Below, in pieces: positions 42,997-52,426 of a DNA stretch of 64,000 nucleotides. How positions within the stretch are numbered: the stretch's first letter is position 1; every line of letters starts with the position of its first letter. The stretch comes from Rachicladosporium sp. CCFEE 5018 (lineage: Eukaryota; Ascomycota; Dothideomycetes; Cladosporiales; Cladosporiaceae), in assembly GCA_002077045.2 (NCBI GenBank), contig KZ111149.1, positions 1,443,677 through 1,507,676 on the forward strand, in the 5' to 3' direction. The notes beneath the pieces were generated by a model. It searched no databases and was not told where the DNA came from. It was given only the letters and a program-made list of their open reading frames with translations. Both the position numbers and the translations under genes were made by a program.

Positions 42997-44958
42997 TTAC
43001 TCGCGAAGAGCACCACCTGCAGTAGAGGAGCACTCCGAGCACTTCTCTCCAACGCACACCTTCGCCCAGCTCGTGCCGGTGCTAAGAAACCGCACACGCG
43101 CAGCCACAACATTCTTTGAAACAGTCTCGCTGAACTGGCGCGCACACTGTAGCGGTGCAAAGATCAAGACACCTTCTGGCACTGCCCGCACTCCCCCGAC
43201 CGTCTTCTGCAGCTGCAGTGTATGAACGAAAGGCCTGCCTTGCAGGACGTTCTCGTTCTCGACACCACCTGTGCTTCCGCACACTTCGCAAAATCCGCGT
43301 TGGCAGATCATGACATCGTGCATGCGAGGCGCCACACCAGGGACCGCGGGCATGTTGCCTTGCATAGGTACGCCTTCGAAGATGATAACACGCGTTACCA
43401 CTCTACCTAAAGCCCTGACCAGATCATCTGACCGCACTTCGCCGACGTCTTGATGTACTCTTGCTACTCGGTTCGAGTGGTCGATATTCCGGGCGTGAAG
43501 CATCTTCATCGGCGCTTTATAAAGCGGACTGTCAGGACGTGAGAAGCTCTCCGAGAATCTGAACGGCGGGCGGCGGAGTCGATGCTCGCAGCTAAAGCGC
43601 TCGAGGCCAACCCAGATGCCCCTCAACTCCCGTGGACTGCGACGCACGTGGGTCTCAATAGCGATCTTACTCTCCTCCTCGTACTGAGGAAATGCGTACT
43701 GCAGAAGAGCGACAAGCTCGCCCTGACCGAGCCGTTGCACCTTCACTCCTGTTGCGAGGATATCGCGCTCGTTATCAAGCATCTCGAGCAGGCGTACCCT
43801 CTCCAGCGCAGCGTTGGAGGCAGTCTTGATGTACTCCATGATTCGTGAACCAGCAGGACTGAGTAGACTATCGAAGCACTCGAGAAACCCGAACGCAGGT
43901 TCATGATTGCCGTTGATCTCGGCTGTCGCAGCTAGATTCCGCGGGAGGCTACCGTGGTCAATAGTGAAGCGTCCGACGTTGATAGCTTCCCACGCTTTGG
44001 TGACGTCGCCGTAGCAGTTTCCGAGATGGCGTCCGATATGAGCCAAATCAAGAGATGGAAATGCAGCGTCTAGCAGTACGAGCTTCTGGTCTTCGTCGAG
44101 GCGTGACAGGCGGTCGCTCATCGCTTCAACGAGGGCGTGATCATTAGCACCACTGCCGTCGATGATCTTGCCTTGGCCAGCGCCCCTGGCATTCGCGCGC
44201 CCCCTTCTTTTGGCCCCTTCCATATGATTCTGCACACTGACTCTACCCTCTTCTCCGTTGTCGTGAGCGCGCTTGCCGTTGAGTTGGCTCTCAGCACCGG
44301 CACAAGCATCACCCTCGTCATCCTCCCCAGTCAAGTCGATGACCGCGTGTGAGTTCGAGCGAGAGATCTTGCGAAGGTCTGAGGCGCTCTCGAAGTATCC
44401 TTGGCGTCCAAATTCAGCGAGATCCATGAGCAGGCGTGGCTGTAGTATCGTGGATCGTTCGGGAGAGTCCTCGTCATCCGTGTATGATATCAGCTCATGT
44501 TGACCAGTAGAAATACTCAAAGACATAAGAGCCTCCGCAGCTTCCAGCCTTTGTTGTGTCGCATCGAGCTTTGGTGGTCCGTCGTTACCAGAGAGCGCGC
44601 CACTTCCAAGATCAGTTTTGAGTATGGCGGCTGAGTTTCGGATATCAACACGAAGGCGAGCGCGGATGTTGATATCTTCTTGTGTGAAATTGCCAGCGAT
44701 CGCCAAACTCCCACCAGCGCGCGTTCGACGTTGCTCCTCCTCCATGATAATCACACACTGCTCGCGTAGGTACTTTCGGTGACGACACCCTTGAGACAGC
44801 CGTCGCGTGACCAGGAAGACGTGAGCATGGATTTGGCACAGCTGGCCCCAAGCCAAGGTGTCCGATGAGATCGTGTATTCGAAACCCGGGATCTCGGTGG
44901 CGACGAGGTACAAAGAGTGCCGCTCTTCGAATATAAGTGGTGCATCTGACACCGCCAT
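42997..44958 (-). CDS. SANT-like tandem family protein A, full domain set
   Basis: The ATG at 44958 gives 653 residues; the frame stays open to 45048 but without ATG. The N-terminus (PLIFEERHSLYLVATEIPG) aligns with the helix that begins WTPDxRRAL in the paralogues. ALSGNDGPPKLD and AAFPSLDLAHIGRHLG are shared almost word for word with the gene at 45601. Two copies of an E-x-F-x-S-P-L module follow (FLECFDSLLSPA and FRFSESFSRPDSPLYK). The C-terminal domain has DVMICQRGFCEVC, a CX4CX2C knuckle, also found at 47291 and 49080. An acidic, basic-flanked linker (DLTGEDDEGD, KRRGRANARG) suggests the nucleus. A DNA-binding role is inferred only from the Myb/SANT-like start of the paralogues. Confidence 0.7.
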   Translation of the reverse strand: MAVSDAPLIFEERHSLYLVATEIPGFEYTISSDTLAWGQLCQIHAHVFLVTRRLSQGCRHRKYLREQCVIIMEEEQRRTRAGGSLAIAGNFTQEDINIRARLRVDIRNSAAILKTDLGSGALSGNDGPPKLDATQQRLEAAEALMSLSISTGQHELISYTDDEDSPERSTILQPRLLMDLAEFGRQGYFESASDLRKISRSNSHAVIDLTGEDDEGDACAGAESQLNGKRAHDNGEEGRVSVQNHMEGAKRRGRANARGAGQGKIIDGSGANDHALVEAMSDRLSRLDEDQKLVLLDAAFPSLDLAHIGRHLGNCYGDVTKAWEAINVGRFTIDHGSLPRNLAATAEINGNHEPAFGFLECFDSLLSPAGSRIMEYIKTASNAALERVRLLEMLDNERDILATGVKVQRLGQGELVALLQYAFPQYEEESKIAIETHVRRSPRELRGIWVGLERFSCEHRLRRPPFRFSESFSRPDSPLYKAPMKMLHARNIDHSNRVARVHQDVGEVRSDDLVRALGRVVTRVIIFEGVPMQGNMPAVPGVAPRMHDVMICQRGFCEVCGSTGGVENENVLQGRPFVHTLQLQKTVGGVRAVPEGVLIFAPLQCARQFSETVSKNVVAARVRFLSTGTSWAKVCVGEKCSECSSTAGGALRE

Positions 44959-45600
44959 GGTTCGATCTGGACGGTGCTGCGTTGCGATTCTCTGGTTGTT
45001 CGGTGTGGGCAGCCTGGTGGAGTTGGTTGAGATCGCGTTGCACTGCAATTTGAGCTGTTTCTCTTGACCAAGATGACGGAAACCGGTGGTCAGAGTGTTA
45101 CAGGATCAACGTTCACAGTAGAATGGGCTTCAGTGAACATGACGATAGGAATTTCGACTCATGTTGATGTGAAGTCGCGTCGCGTACCTGCTAGCAACAC
45201 CGACCATTCACGTGATCAGGTCTTGGAGGTACCCGAGTACAATGGTAGCTACACAAGCTTGAGATTGTCGAAAGTGGTATGTATTATATACGTGTGAAGG
45301 GATGCAAAAGAGATCAGTAGGCACTCAGACGATATGGAGGCGGCTACGTAGACATTAAGAGCTAAGAACTCAATGTGCTATGGGTGCTCTGTCTAAGACC
45401 CGACTCCATGCAATGCGAAAGTTCGTCTTACCACTGTTCCGGGTGAGGACATGCAGCTGCTGCTCAGGCGTGCCGAACATGTCTTTGTTCGATCGAAGGG
45501 ACCGCATCTGGACTGCTCGCTGTCACCCGGCCTGATTCCTGTACAACAAAAGGGAACCAACCCCTGAACACCTTTATCTCCATGCCAGTTCCTTTCCTCT

Positions 45601-46866
45601 TCATGCACCCTCATAAAGTACGCTCAGAGGACTCGTGAAGATCTCCGAGAACTTGAACATCGGGCGCCATACTTCCTCGTCCTCCACACCCGCGATGCGG
45701 CGCTGACACTCAAGATGCGACCACATCAAGCGAGTCTTTCCGCTGCGAACAGCCAGCTTGATCGCAATATCGCCCGGGTTTGCGACGTCGTACTCGGCGA
45801 AGACTTGCTGGAGCACTTCGATGCGGCGCTCCAATGACAATGTGTCCAGCTTAGCAGTAGCAGCGTCGCAGGCTGCCTTGTTGTCGATGCCCGGCTTCTT
45901 CCTGACGTTGAGCATCTGCTCCATCGCGCGAGTATCGACCTCGCCGACAATACGAAGAGTCTCTGCGTCGTTCGAAGGGAAGGGACGAGTGCTCAATGGC
46001 GAGAGAGAATGTGTAACGCACTCCAGGAACGGGAATGCAGGCTCTTTGGTGCGCTCTTCAACGCCGTCAACCTCGTTCTTGACCGCGATGGTGACCTTGA
46101 GTGTATTCTCGAGATTCTCGTCTTTGCGAGTGGTGCGACGACGGATGACAGCTTGCCATGCTTTTGCCACATCGCCGTAGTGGTCGCCGAGCGCGATGCG
46201 GAAGTTCTCCATGTCCCACGTCGGAAAGGCTGCAGAGAGGACTACGAGCCTCTGCTCGTCGGAGTAGGCACCTAGGGTGCTGCGGAGATCGAGAGCGAAG
46301 AGATCGTCTTCGGGGTAGTAGATATCTGGGATGGGCACAGGCTCCCTACCCCACTTCGACGTGGTAGGCACCGCCTTCGGAGCGGCAGGTTGAGATGGGG
46401 CTGCAGCAGCAGAGGTGGGCGCTACTATCGCACCTCCAGTCTGCTGTGCGGCGATGTGAGCAGCGAGCGCCGATTGTGTCAATGGCGCGCCTGCAGGACG
46501 AGGTGGGCCGTCGTTTCCAGCCATAGCACCAGGACCCAGATCGATACCCAGCAGCGCTGCAGTGGCAAGTGACCGCCCGCGCAAAATATTGCGCTTGTTG
46601 ATGCCGTCTTGCGTGAAATTGCCATATTGCAGATGCACCTCGAACTTCAACGCCTTGTTCTGCTTGTCGCGATCCCAGTTGACGCCTTCGTTGCGAAGCT
46701 CCTTGACAGACCAGGACGTGCCGAATTGGCGGTTGTGAAATTGGGCGTACACAGCCCAGTCTTGCATTTGATCCTGCTGCAGTTGCAGAGCAGGCGCCTC
46801 GAAGCGGGCGAGGCGAAGTGCATGGCGTTCTTCGAGCGAGAAACCCATGTCGTCTAAGGTCTGCAT
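45601..46866 (-). CDS. SANT-like tandem family protein B, lacks C-terminal domain
   Basis: The ATG at 46866 gives 421 residues; MGFSLEERHALRLA at 46848 is an alternative start and aligns better with protein A. The order is the EERHAL helix, NFTQDGINKRNILRG, MAGNDGPPRPAG, an Ala/Pro linker, LSAAFPTWDMENFRIALG and GDVAKAWQAV. Two E-F-SPL modules follow (AFPFLECVTHSLSPL and MFKFSEIFTSPLSVL). The frame then stops at YEGA exactly where protein A continues into the CX4CX2C domain. No continuation is visible downstream, so the domain has been lost or never added. It is the nearest paralogue of protein A. Confidence 0.7.
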   Translation of the reverse strand: MQTLDDMGFSLEERHALRLARFEAPALQLQQDQMQDWAVYAQFHNRQFGTSWSVKELRNEGVNWDRDKQNKALKFEVHLQYGNFTQDGINKRNILRGRSLATAALLGIDLGPGAMAGNDGPPRPAGAPLTQSALAAHIAAQQTGGAIVAPTSAAAAPSQPAAPKAVPTTSKWGREPVPIPDIYYPEDDLFALDLRSTLGAYSDEQRLVVLSAAFPTWDMENFRIALGDHYGDVAKAWQAVIRRRTTRKDENLENTLKVTIAVKNEVDGVEERTKEPAFPFLECVTHSLSPLSTRPFPSNDAETLRIVGEVDTRAMEQMLNVRKKPGIDNKAACDAATAKLDTLSLERRIEVLQQVFAEYDVANPGDIAIKLAVRSGKTRLMWSHLECQRRIAGVEDEEVWRPMFKFSEIFTSPLSVLYEGA

Positions 46867-47290
46867 AAGAGTCGTGAGTAGACTGTCAATAATGCGCTCT
46901 CGGGCTTGAAATACCTTAGGGGTAACGATAAGGAGAGCTGCGATTATTCTGATCGAAGAAAGCGCTTTCAGAGATTGCTGCTGCTTGCTTGTACTTGGAC
47001 GGTAGAGCGCCAAAGACCTCGTTGTCGTGGTCAGTTGACGTCGTGGATATTTCGTGGTCACAGAAGCATCGCACGTGGCTGTCAAAAACCTCAGAGCCAA
47101 GCTTGGCGGGCGAAGTACGTATGTATGGAAGGAAGGCGCGTACGGGACTTGACAGCAGCGTGTATGGGTAACATCCGTACAAGCAGCGATTCCAGACTGA
47201 AGATCTCAGGATTTACAGATTGGGTATCTCAATTCAATGAACTCCACAGTGTCCAAGACCGACCCCTCGCGTTTCTCACTCCAAGTCCAT

Positions 47291-48637
47291 TCAATCCTCC
47301 GTGGCCCACGACAACCGCTGCACACCGTCCCAAAACCATACCCCTTGCTTCACCAACTTCGGCAGCTTTCTCCCTCCCAACATTACCTCATTGCTCTTCG
47401 GAGCAAATATAGGCACCTCGAACCCATCCTTGCTGATCAGAGAGCGATCCAGGTCCCGGTTGCTCACGTACGGTAGTCCATGTAGACTGGCCCGGCTATG
47501 GTCGAGGCTGATGGCAGTAGGATTGCAAGCCTGGCAGATCTGCTTTGCGCAGATCATGGCATCGAGCTTGATAGGAACGCTGCCGAGAGTGCTCTCGGGA
47601 TCGACAAGGAAGACGGTGTGGGCTTTACCACCGTATTCGTAGACGGTAGAGTGGTCGACGTCAGTCGAGATCGGCGTGAAGGATGTGACGTCGACGATTG
47701 GAATGCCGTCGATGATGGTGACATCCTTGTCATGGAACATCTGCAAGGGGTGCCCAAAGGCTTTGCCAACGATAGCGAAGGAGTGCAGAGGACTCAACGG
47801 GCTATCGAATGTATCGCAGACTCCGAAAGCAGAGACCTGAACTTGCGCCAGTCTTGCCTTTAGTAGACGGGCAATGGTAATGAAGTCGAATCCAGTGGGC
47901 GTCCAGTACTGGTCGACAGTGCCCTTGATCGTAGCGACGGGATGAATAGGGTAGATGGCGCCGAGAAATGCGACCATTGCTTCGCCGTTGAGGCTCTTGC
48001 TGAGGACGTCGATGACATAGTCGGCATATGTCCTTTTGGTGAGGATGAAGCGATCGTATAGAATCCGATCGCTGAATTCGACTGCGTGCATCGAGGAGGC
48101 GTTGTTCTTGTCGTGCTCTGGTAGAGCAATTGGACCCAGCACCGGTGCAGCAGAAGGAGCCATGGCGACAGGCAGGACAACGATCAGTTGCGGCGCCATA
48201 GTAGGCACTGCAGGTACAGGCGCGAGAAAGCTGAAGGCGCCATTGACTGTAGGCACCTGCATCCCAAGCCTGGTGATTGTCGCACGAACAATGCCCTCCA
48301 CTCTCGCCATATCCGCAGCAAACGCGACGTTGCGCAGATCGTTGGGCGGTGGCACGACATTCCAGCCCGCAGGACGATCGGTCCGTTGCAGAACCCAGTC
48401 GCCCAGCTGCTTCTTGGCCTGGTACGACCGCATGTCTTCGAGACCGTCGTTTGCGAGCCAGTCTCCGACGATGCCGTTCATAACTGGCGCGATGAAGCCG
48501 TCATAGTCGGCGTTGTTGATGTCGCCAGTGAGTCCTTTCTGCGAAAGGTAGCAGACCACAAGAGCACGTTTGCAGTCTGGCGTCCAGTTCATGCGGCCGT
48601 TGCGCATGGCCGGGAGAGTGTTAGTCGTGAAGTCCAT
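47291..48637 (-). CDS. SANT-like tandem family protein C
   Basis: A 448-residue single-exon protein from the ATG at 48637. MNWTPDCKRALVVCYL is the SANT-like first helix (Trp, then a basic Arg-Ala-Leu helix). A Pro/Ala/Val-rich linker leads to FLGAIYPIHPVATIKG and one E-F-SPL-like module (VCDTFDSPLSPLHSF). A beta-rich C-terminal domain follows with VFLVDPESTLG, DAMICAKQICQACNPT (the CX4CX2C knuckle), GFEVPIFAPKSNEVMLGG and the terminal VWFWDGVQRLSW. The same end motif occurs in protein D. Likely nuclear; DNA binding is inferred only from the helix. Confidence 0.75.
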   Translation of the reverse strand: MDFTTNTLPAMRNGRMNWTPDCKRALVVCYLSQKGLTGDINNADYDGFIAPVMNGIVGDWLANDGLEDMRSYQAKKQLGDWVLQRTDRPAGWNVVPPPNDLRNVAFAADMARVEGIVRATITRLGMQVPTVNGAFSFLAPVPAVPTMAPQLIVVLPVAMAPSAAPVLGPIALPEHDKNNASSMHAVEFSDRILYDRFILTKRTYADYVIDVLSKSLNGEAMVAFLGAIYPIHPVATIKGTVDQYWTPTGFDFITIARLLKARLAQVQVSAFGVCDTFDSPLSPLHSFAIVGKAFGHPLQMFHDKDVTIIDGIPIVDVTSFTPISTDVDHSTVYEYGGKAHTVFLVDPESTLGSVPIKLDAMICAKQICQACNPTAISLDHSRASLHGLPYVSNRDLDRSLISKDGFEVPIFAPKSNEVMLGGRKLPKLVKQGVWFWDGVQRLSWATED

Positions 48638-49079
48638 GTTGATGTGGATGATTGGGCTTCAGGGATTGGTATCGATAAAGGAATGTACGTGATGAACGTT
48701 GTGTAGTGGGTGTGGCCCATATTTCATAGTGCGCTGCAGAAGTTGACAGAGCCGCAGAGGCCAAGAGAACGAGTATCTATATTGACAAAGGTCGAGCGGA
48801 AGGTGCGAAACACACTGCTATCTGCAGCCCACACTTCTATTGATTCATGATCTGTCGGCGAGCGTAGAGCATGGACGCTTCACCAAAACACTAGCAGACA
48901 GTTGCGGACCTTCTGACCCCGTCTAAATCTTTGAAGAAGAATTACTGTTTGACTAGTCTAGTCTGGAATTATGCAAGTATAGCTATGAGCGTTCCCAGCC
49001 TTCGACAGCCTTCACCTTGTCTCTACCTCCCCGTTCCGTTCTCCTCTGTCCCGACGTGAGGTAAGTCGATACATTCCAT

Positions 49080-50741
49080 CTACCGCCCAATCCTCACCCT
49101 CCGCCTCACCCCATCCCAGAACCACACATCCCTCTCCCTCATGACCCCTGGTATCCTTCCAGAAAGCACCACATCATTCCTCGTAGGCCGAAAGACCGGC
49201 ACTTCTATCCCAGTCTCTGTGAACATCGAGACTATGTCCATGTGATCAACGAAAGGTCCATGTGTCAAGGAAGCAGGAGCTGCAAGTGGCAAGTACGCGT
49301 ATGACGGAGTGCAAATCGGGCATACCGCAGGATCGCAGAGCATGATGTCGATCCGCATACCGACACCGAATCGCGGGTCCAGTGAGTTGTGGGGGTCGAT
49401 GAGGACGATACGATGAACCTTGCCGCCTCTTCGATAGGTCTCAGAGCTCGTATCGATAAGACCGACGCCTGAGACAGTGACGTCCAGCACTATTTCACCG
49501 TCCACCCAGGATAGCTGCCTATGGTGAAGCATTGCCAAGGGCTTAGCCCACACTCTGGCTGCGAGATTGAGAGATTGGAGTGGCGATGCTACCGAGCCGA
49601 AGATCTCAATCAGCGGGAAAATTGGGACGGGGGAGACGTCGAGCTCGAGGCAACTTGCGATTCGAGAGAACACGTAGCTAGTGGTTGCCGAGTCGATTTC
49701 CATAGCTGCTTCGATCTCATCGGGTGCCGCGCCTGGGAACATAGCCAGGAAGAAGTTTGCCGCAGCGTTACGATCAAGACTGCGCCGCAGCATGGTGTCG
49801 ATGTAGGTCATGAACGACTCGCGATCGCGGACGATGTGTCCGTAGACTATGTCCCAATTGCTCAGCATCGCCGACACAGATACGTCGAGCGTGGCAGCTG
49901 GCGCAGGTGCCATGAGCTGGTTCCCTGCCATAGTCGTATACACTGGAGTCAGAACCATCGTGCCATCTGTCGACGCAGCAAGATCTACGGCGGAAGTGTG
50001 GTGATTGGTCATTGATCCGACAGCTGCGTGTGAAGTGGACGAGACAGGCTGACGATGAGATCGTTTGAAGACTGGGCGCGCTGGTAAGCTGGGAGTCTCG
50101 TCTCCTGTCGAGGAAGGGCCTATGTCGGTAGCCGATTGAACAGGTATCCTTATGTTGCGACGAGGCCTGCGCTGTTTCTTGGGCGCAGCGAGTCTCGAGA
50201 CAGCCTTCGAAGATTCCACTGCGGCGACTTTGGCTCGGCTAGGGACGAGTGATGCTGGACTCGCTGCCATGGTCAAGGCTGCAGGTACGGAAGTAGGGGA
50301 GTCCAGGTCGTTGTTGGGAAATGGTGCTTCCATGCCGATTGAAGTCGCTGCTTCATCGACAAGACCTCTAACTCTGTCCAGGTCATCCCTAAACTCTGCA
50401 TCGTGCAGATGTCCGAACTTTGGCAGTCCAGATCCTTCCCAGGATGGCTGAGCCCTACCAGTCCGCCACTGATAGTATTGCCTGTCCAGCACATTGCCTC
50501 TACAAACACCCGGCACGATGAAGCTGGTTCTGTTGGTGCCCATATCCGTGAGTGAAGCTGCGCAAAGCGCGTCCATGATTGGAATTACCTTCGTCCAGTC
50601 CGGAGAGATGGTCTTTCTGCCCTTGTTTCTGCCAGGGAAGCGATCTGCTAGAAGGAGCAATGCACGGCGAATGTCGGGCGTCCATGGGAACGGATTCTGC
50701 TTCGCTGACTTTGTAGGTTGCTCCATCACTGTAGAGTCCAT
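49080..50741 (-). CDS. SANT-like tandem family protein D
   Basis: The first in-frame ATG is at 50741, giving 553 residues. NPFPWTPDIRRALLLLADR is the clearest SANT-like start in the window, followed by KGRKTISPDWTKVIPIMD, which fits the second and third helices. A basic patch (KKQRRPRRNIRIP) suggests nuclear import. Then come FLAMFPGAAPDEIEAAMEI, one E-F-SPL-type module (LIEIFGSVASPLQSL) and a C-terminal domain with DIMLCDPAVCPICTPS, GIEVPVFRPTRNDVVLSG and VWFWDGVRRRVR. The 5' end overlaps the 3' part of a decayed paralogue (50500-51657) in another frame. Confidence 0.75.
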   Translation of the reverse strand: MDSTVMEQPTKSAKQNPFPWTPDIRRALLLLADRFPGRNKGRKTISPDWTKVIPIMDALCAASLTDMGTNRTSFIVPGVCRGNVLDRQYYQWRTGRAQPSWEGSGLPKFGHLHDAEFRDDLDRVRGLVDEAATSIGMEAPFPNNDLDSPTSVPAALTMAASPASLVPSRAKVAAVESSKAVSRLAAPKKQRRPRRNIRIPVQSATDIGPSSTGDETPSLPARPVFKRSHRQPVSSTSHAAVGSMTNHHTSAVDLAASTDGTMVLTPVYTTMAGNQLMAPAPAATLDVSVSAMLSNWDIVYGHIVRDRESFMTYIDTMLRRSLDRNAAANFFLAMFPGAAPDEIEAAMEIDSATTSYVFSRIASCLELDVSPVPIFPLIEIFGSVASPLQSLNLAARVWAKPLAMLHHRQLSWVDGEIVLDVTVSGVGLIDTSSETYRRGGKVHRIVLIDPHNSLDPRFGVGMRIDIMLCDPAVCPICTPSYAYLPLAAPASLTHGPFVDHMDIVSMFTETGIEVPVFRPTRNDVVLSGRIPGVMRERDVWFWDGVRRRVRIGR

Positions 50742-51657
50742 GCTGCTGAGAGTGCGAGGATGAATTGTGAGTGTTCGATAATTCAGTCGCACGGTGCTCA
50801 CTACTCGTGGTCCGCGACCTCGATGGTCCAGACGCTATCAGTCTTGCGTGATCGGTGATGGTGAGAGTAGGATTCGTAGTCGGCGCAGAAGACGAGGTTC
50901 CCGGCTGCGAGGTTCCAGGCTGCGTTCCTACGTTCGTCCATGGGTGTGCTTCGCTGCTCGTAGCAGGAGTCGAAGACAGGTCGACTGCATCCGAGTTCTC
51001 CGTGCTTTCAGTAGGCGTAGCGGCATGCGAGTCCTGCGGCATGCGTTTCGCAGCAGTCGCAGCTGCACCGACAGTCGTAGTATCGGTCTTGCCTGCCCTA
51101 ACATCGCCGTTCGCGGGTGTCATTCCGTCTGTCGTGACCGGATCCCCGCCGTTGGTGGCACTCTGATCATTTGCATCGAAGGCTGTTGTGCTGGTGTTGT
51201 CGTTGTCGTTGTTGCTCTGCGCAGTGGAAGGCGGAATTGACAAACCAGACGCTGGAGCGGCGCGAGGTGCAGCAATCAATCCCGTGAACTCTTTCGGATT
51301 CGTTGGAGTCTTCAACGAAATGCCAAGAGTTGTTGCGGCGGCGATAACTTTTTCGCGTGCTTCAATGAAGAAGTCCTTGGCGTCCGTAGTGTAGTTGTCC
51401 CAATCGATCTCGATCCTCGTGGCGTACATCTTGCCCTTCTTGTCCATACCACGACAATCCCAGTCAAACTGGATAGTCGTAGTCTTGCGAGCGTTTTGCT
51501 CTTTGTGAAGGTGTAGCTAGATACGATGCGTGTCATCGTCTGAGGACTTGAAGGCGTACTCATCGGCGTGGCAGAGGAAGTACAGCGTACAGCGTTGCGC
51601 GAATGACCATCTGGTCTTGCTCGGCGCTTCGTATTTTGAAGGAGGTAGCGCATCCAT
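50500..51657 (-). pseudogene. SANT-like family paralogue with a nonsense codon (E)
   Basis: From the ATG at 51657 the frame reads KTRWSFAQRCTLYFLCHADEY, then meets TAG at 51519-51517, and continues with KEQNARKTTTIQFDWDC and FFIEAREKVIAAATTLGISL. The gene at 52427-53641 has WTADQRYTMYLLCSADEYAI, RDIWMQIHGGENDRKK, KYDFDC and FIKARQNIAAAATQLGITL in the same order. In that alignment the stop replaces the Trp of DIWMQIH (TGG to TAG). The rest is Ser/Thr-rich and enters the start of protein D in another frame. Apart from the one stop the frame is open for over 380 codons. Confidence 0.7.
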
Positions 51658-52426
51658 ATTGAGCGTAGAAAAGGAGCCGAAATGCACGATGGATGAGTGT
51701 AGGATGAGACCATCAAGGTAAGGGAATGCTGTACAGCGTCTGGTCGTGTCTCAAGGTCGATGACCTTTTCAATAAGTCGTAGTTTGAGCGTGAGTCTGGT
51801 TTGTACCTATATGCCATGTGGTCCGTGTTCACGCGTCGCTTTGCTTTGGTGCTTGGCGTGTCGAGGCTTGGGCGCGAGTCATTCACTTGTGGAAGAGCCA
51901 GGACTGCCCATGCTTGAAAGCGAGGGCACCACAGATCGACATCTACACGACGGAGCAAGGGAGGTCTGAGGTAGACAGCGTCTATTCATGCTACTTGAAT
52001 CGATCTTATCGTTCTTGTGCCTTTGACCGGACTTCAGCCAACGACTGCACATCTATTGCAAGCTCATAATATCGTACATACTTCAAGCCCGTTAATGAAG
52101 GGCTCCATGCAGACTCCGAGGATCGATGACTCCTGTACCTGTGCGAGCTCCACCACCGCTCCATCACCCCAGCCAGAACTCCGTTCTGCAAACCCTCAAA
52201 GTCAAGGAATGCCAACTCCGCCCAAGAAGACCCAGTCGCCAGCACCACCGGCTCGCCATGATTTCTGCCACCACTGAAGAGTTTCTCCTCTACCCCAAGA
52301 TACCTCAAGATTGTCAAGTACGACCTGTGAAACCAATCCCTATTCCAACGCGGCTTCAATCCTCGATACACTGCACACGCATTCCATGTAGACGCTGCGG
52401 CCTGCACTCGACGTACATATGCCGAC

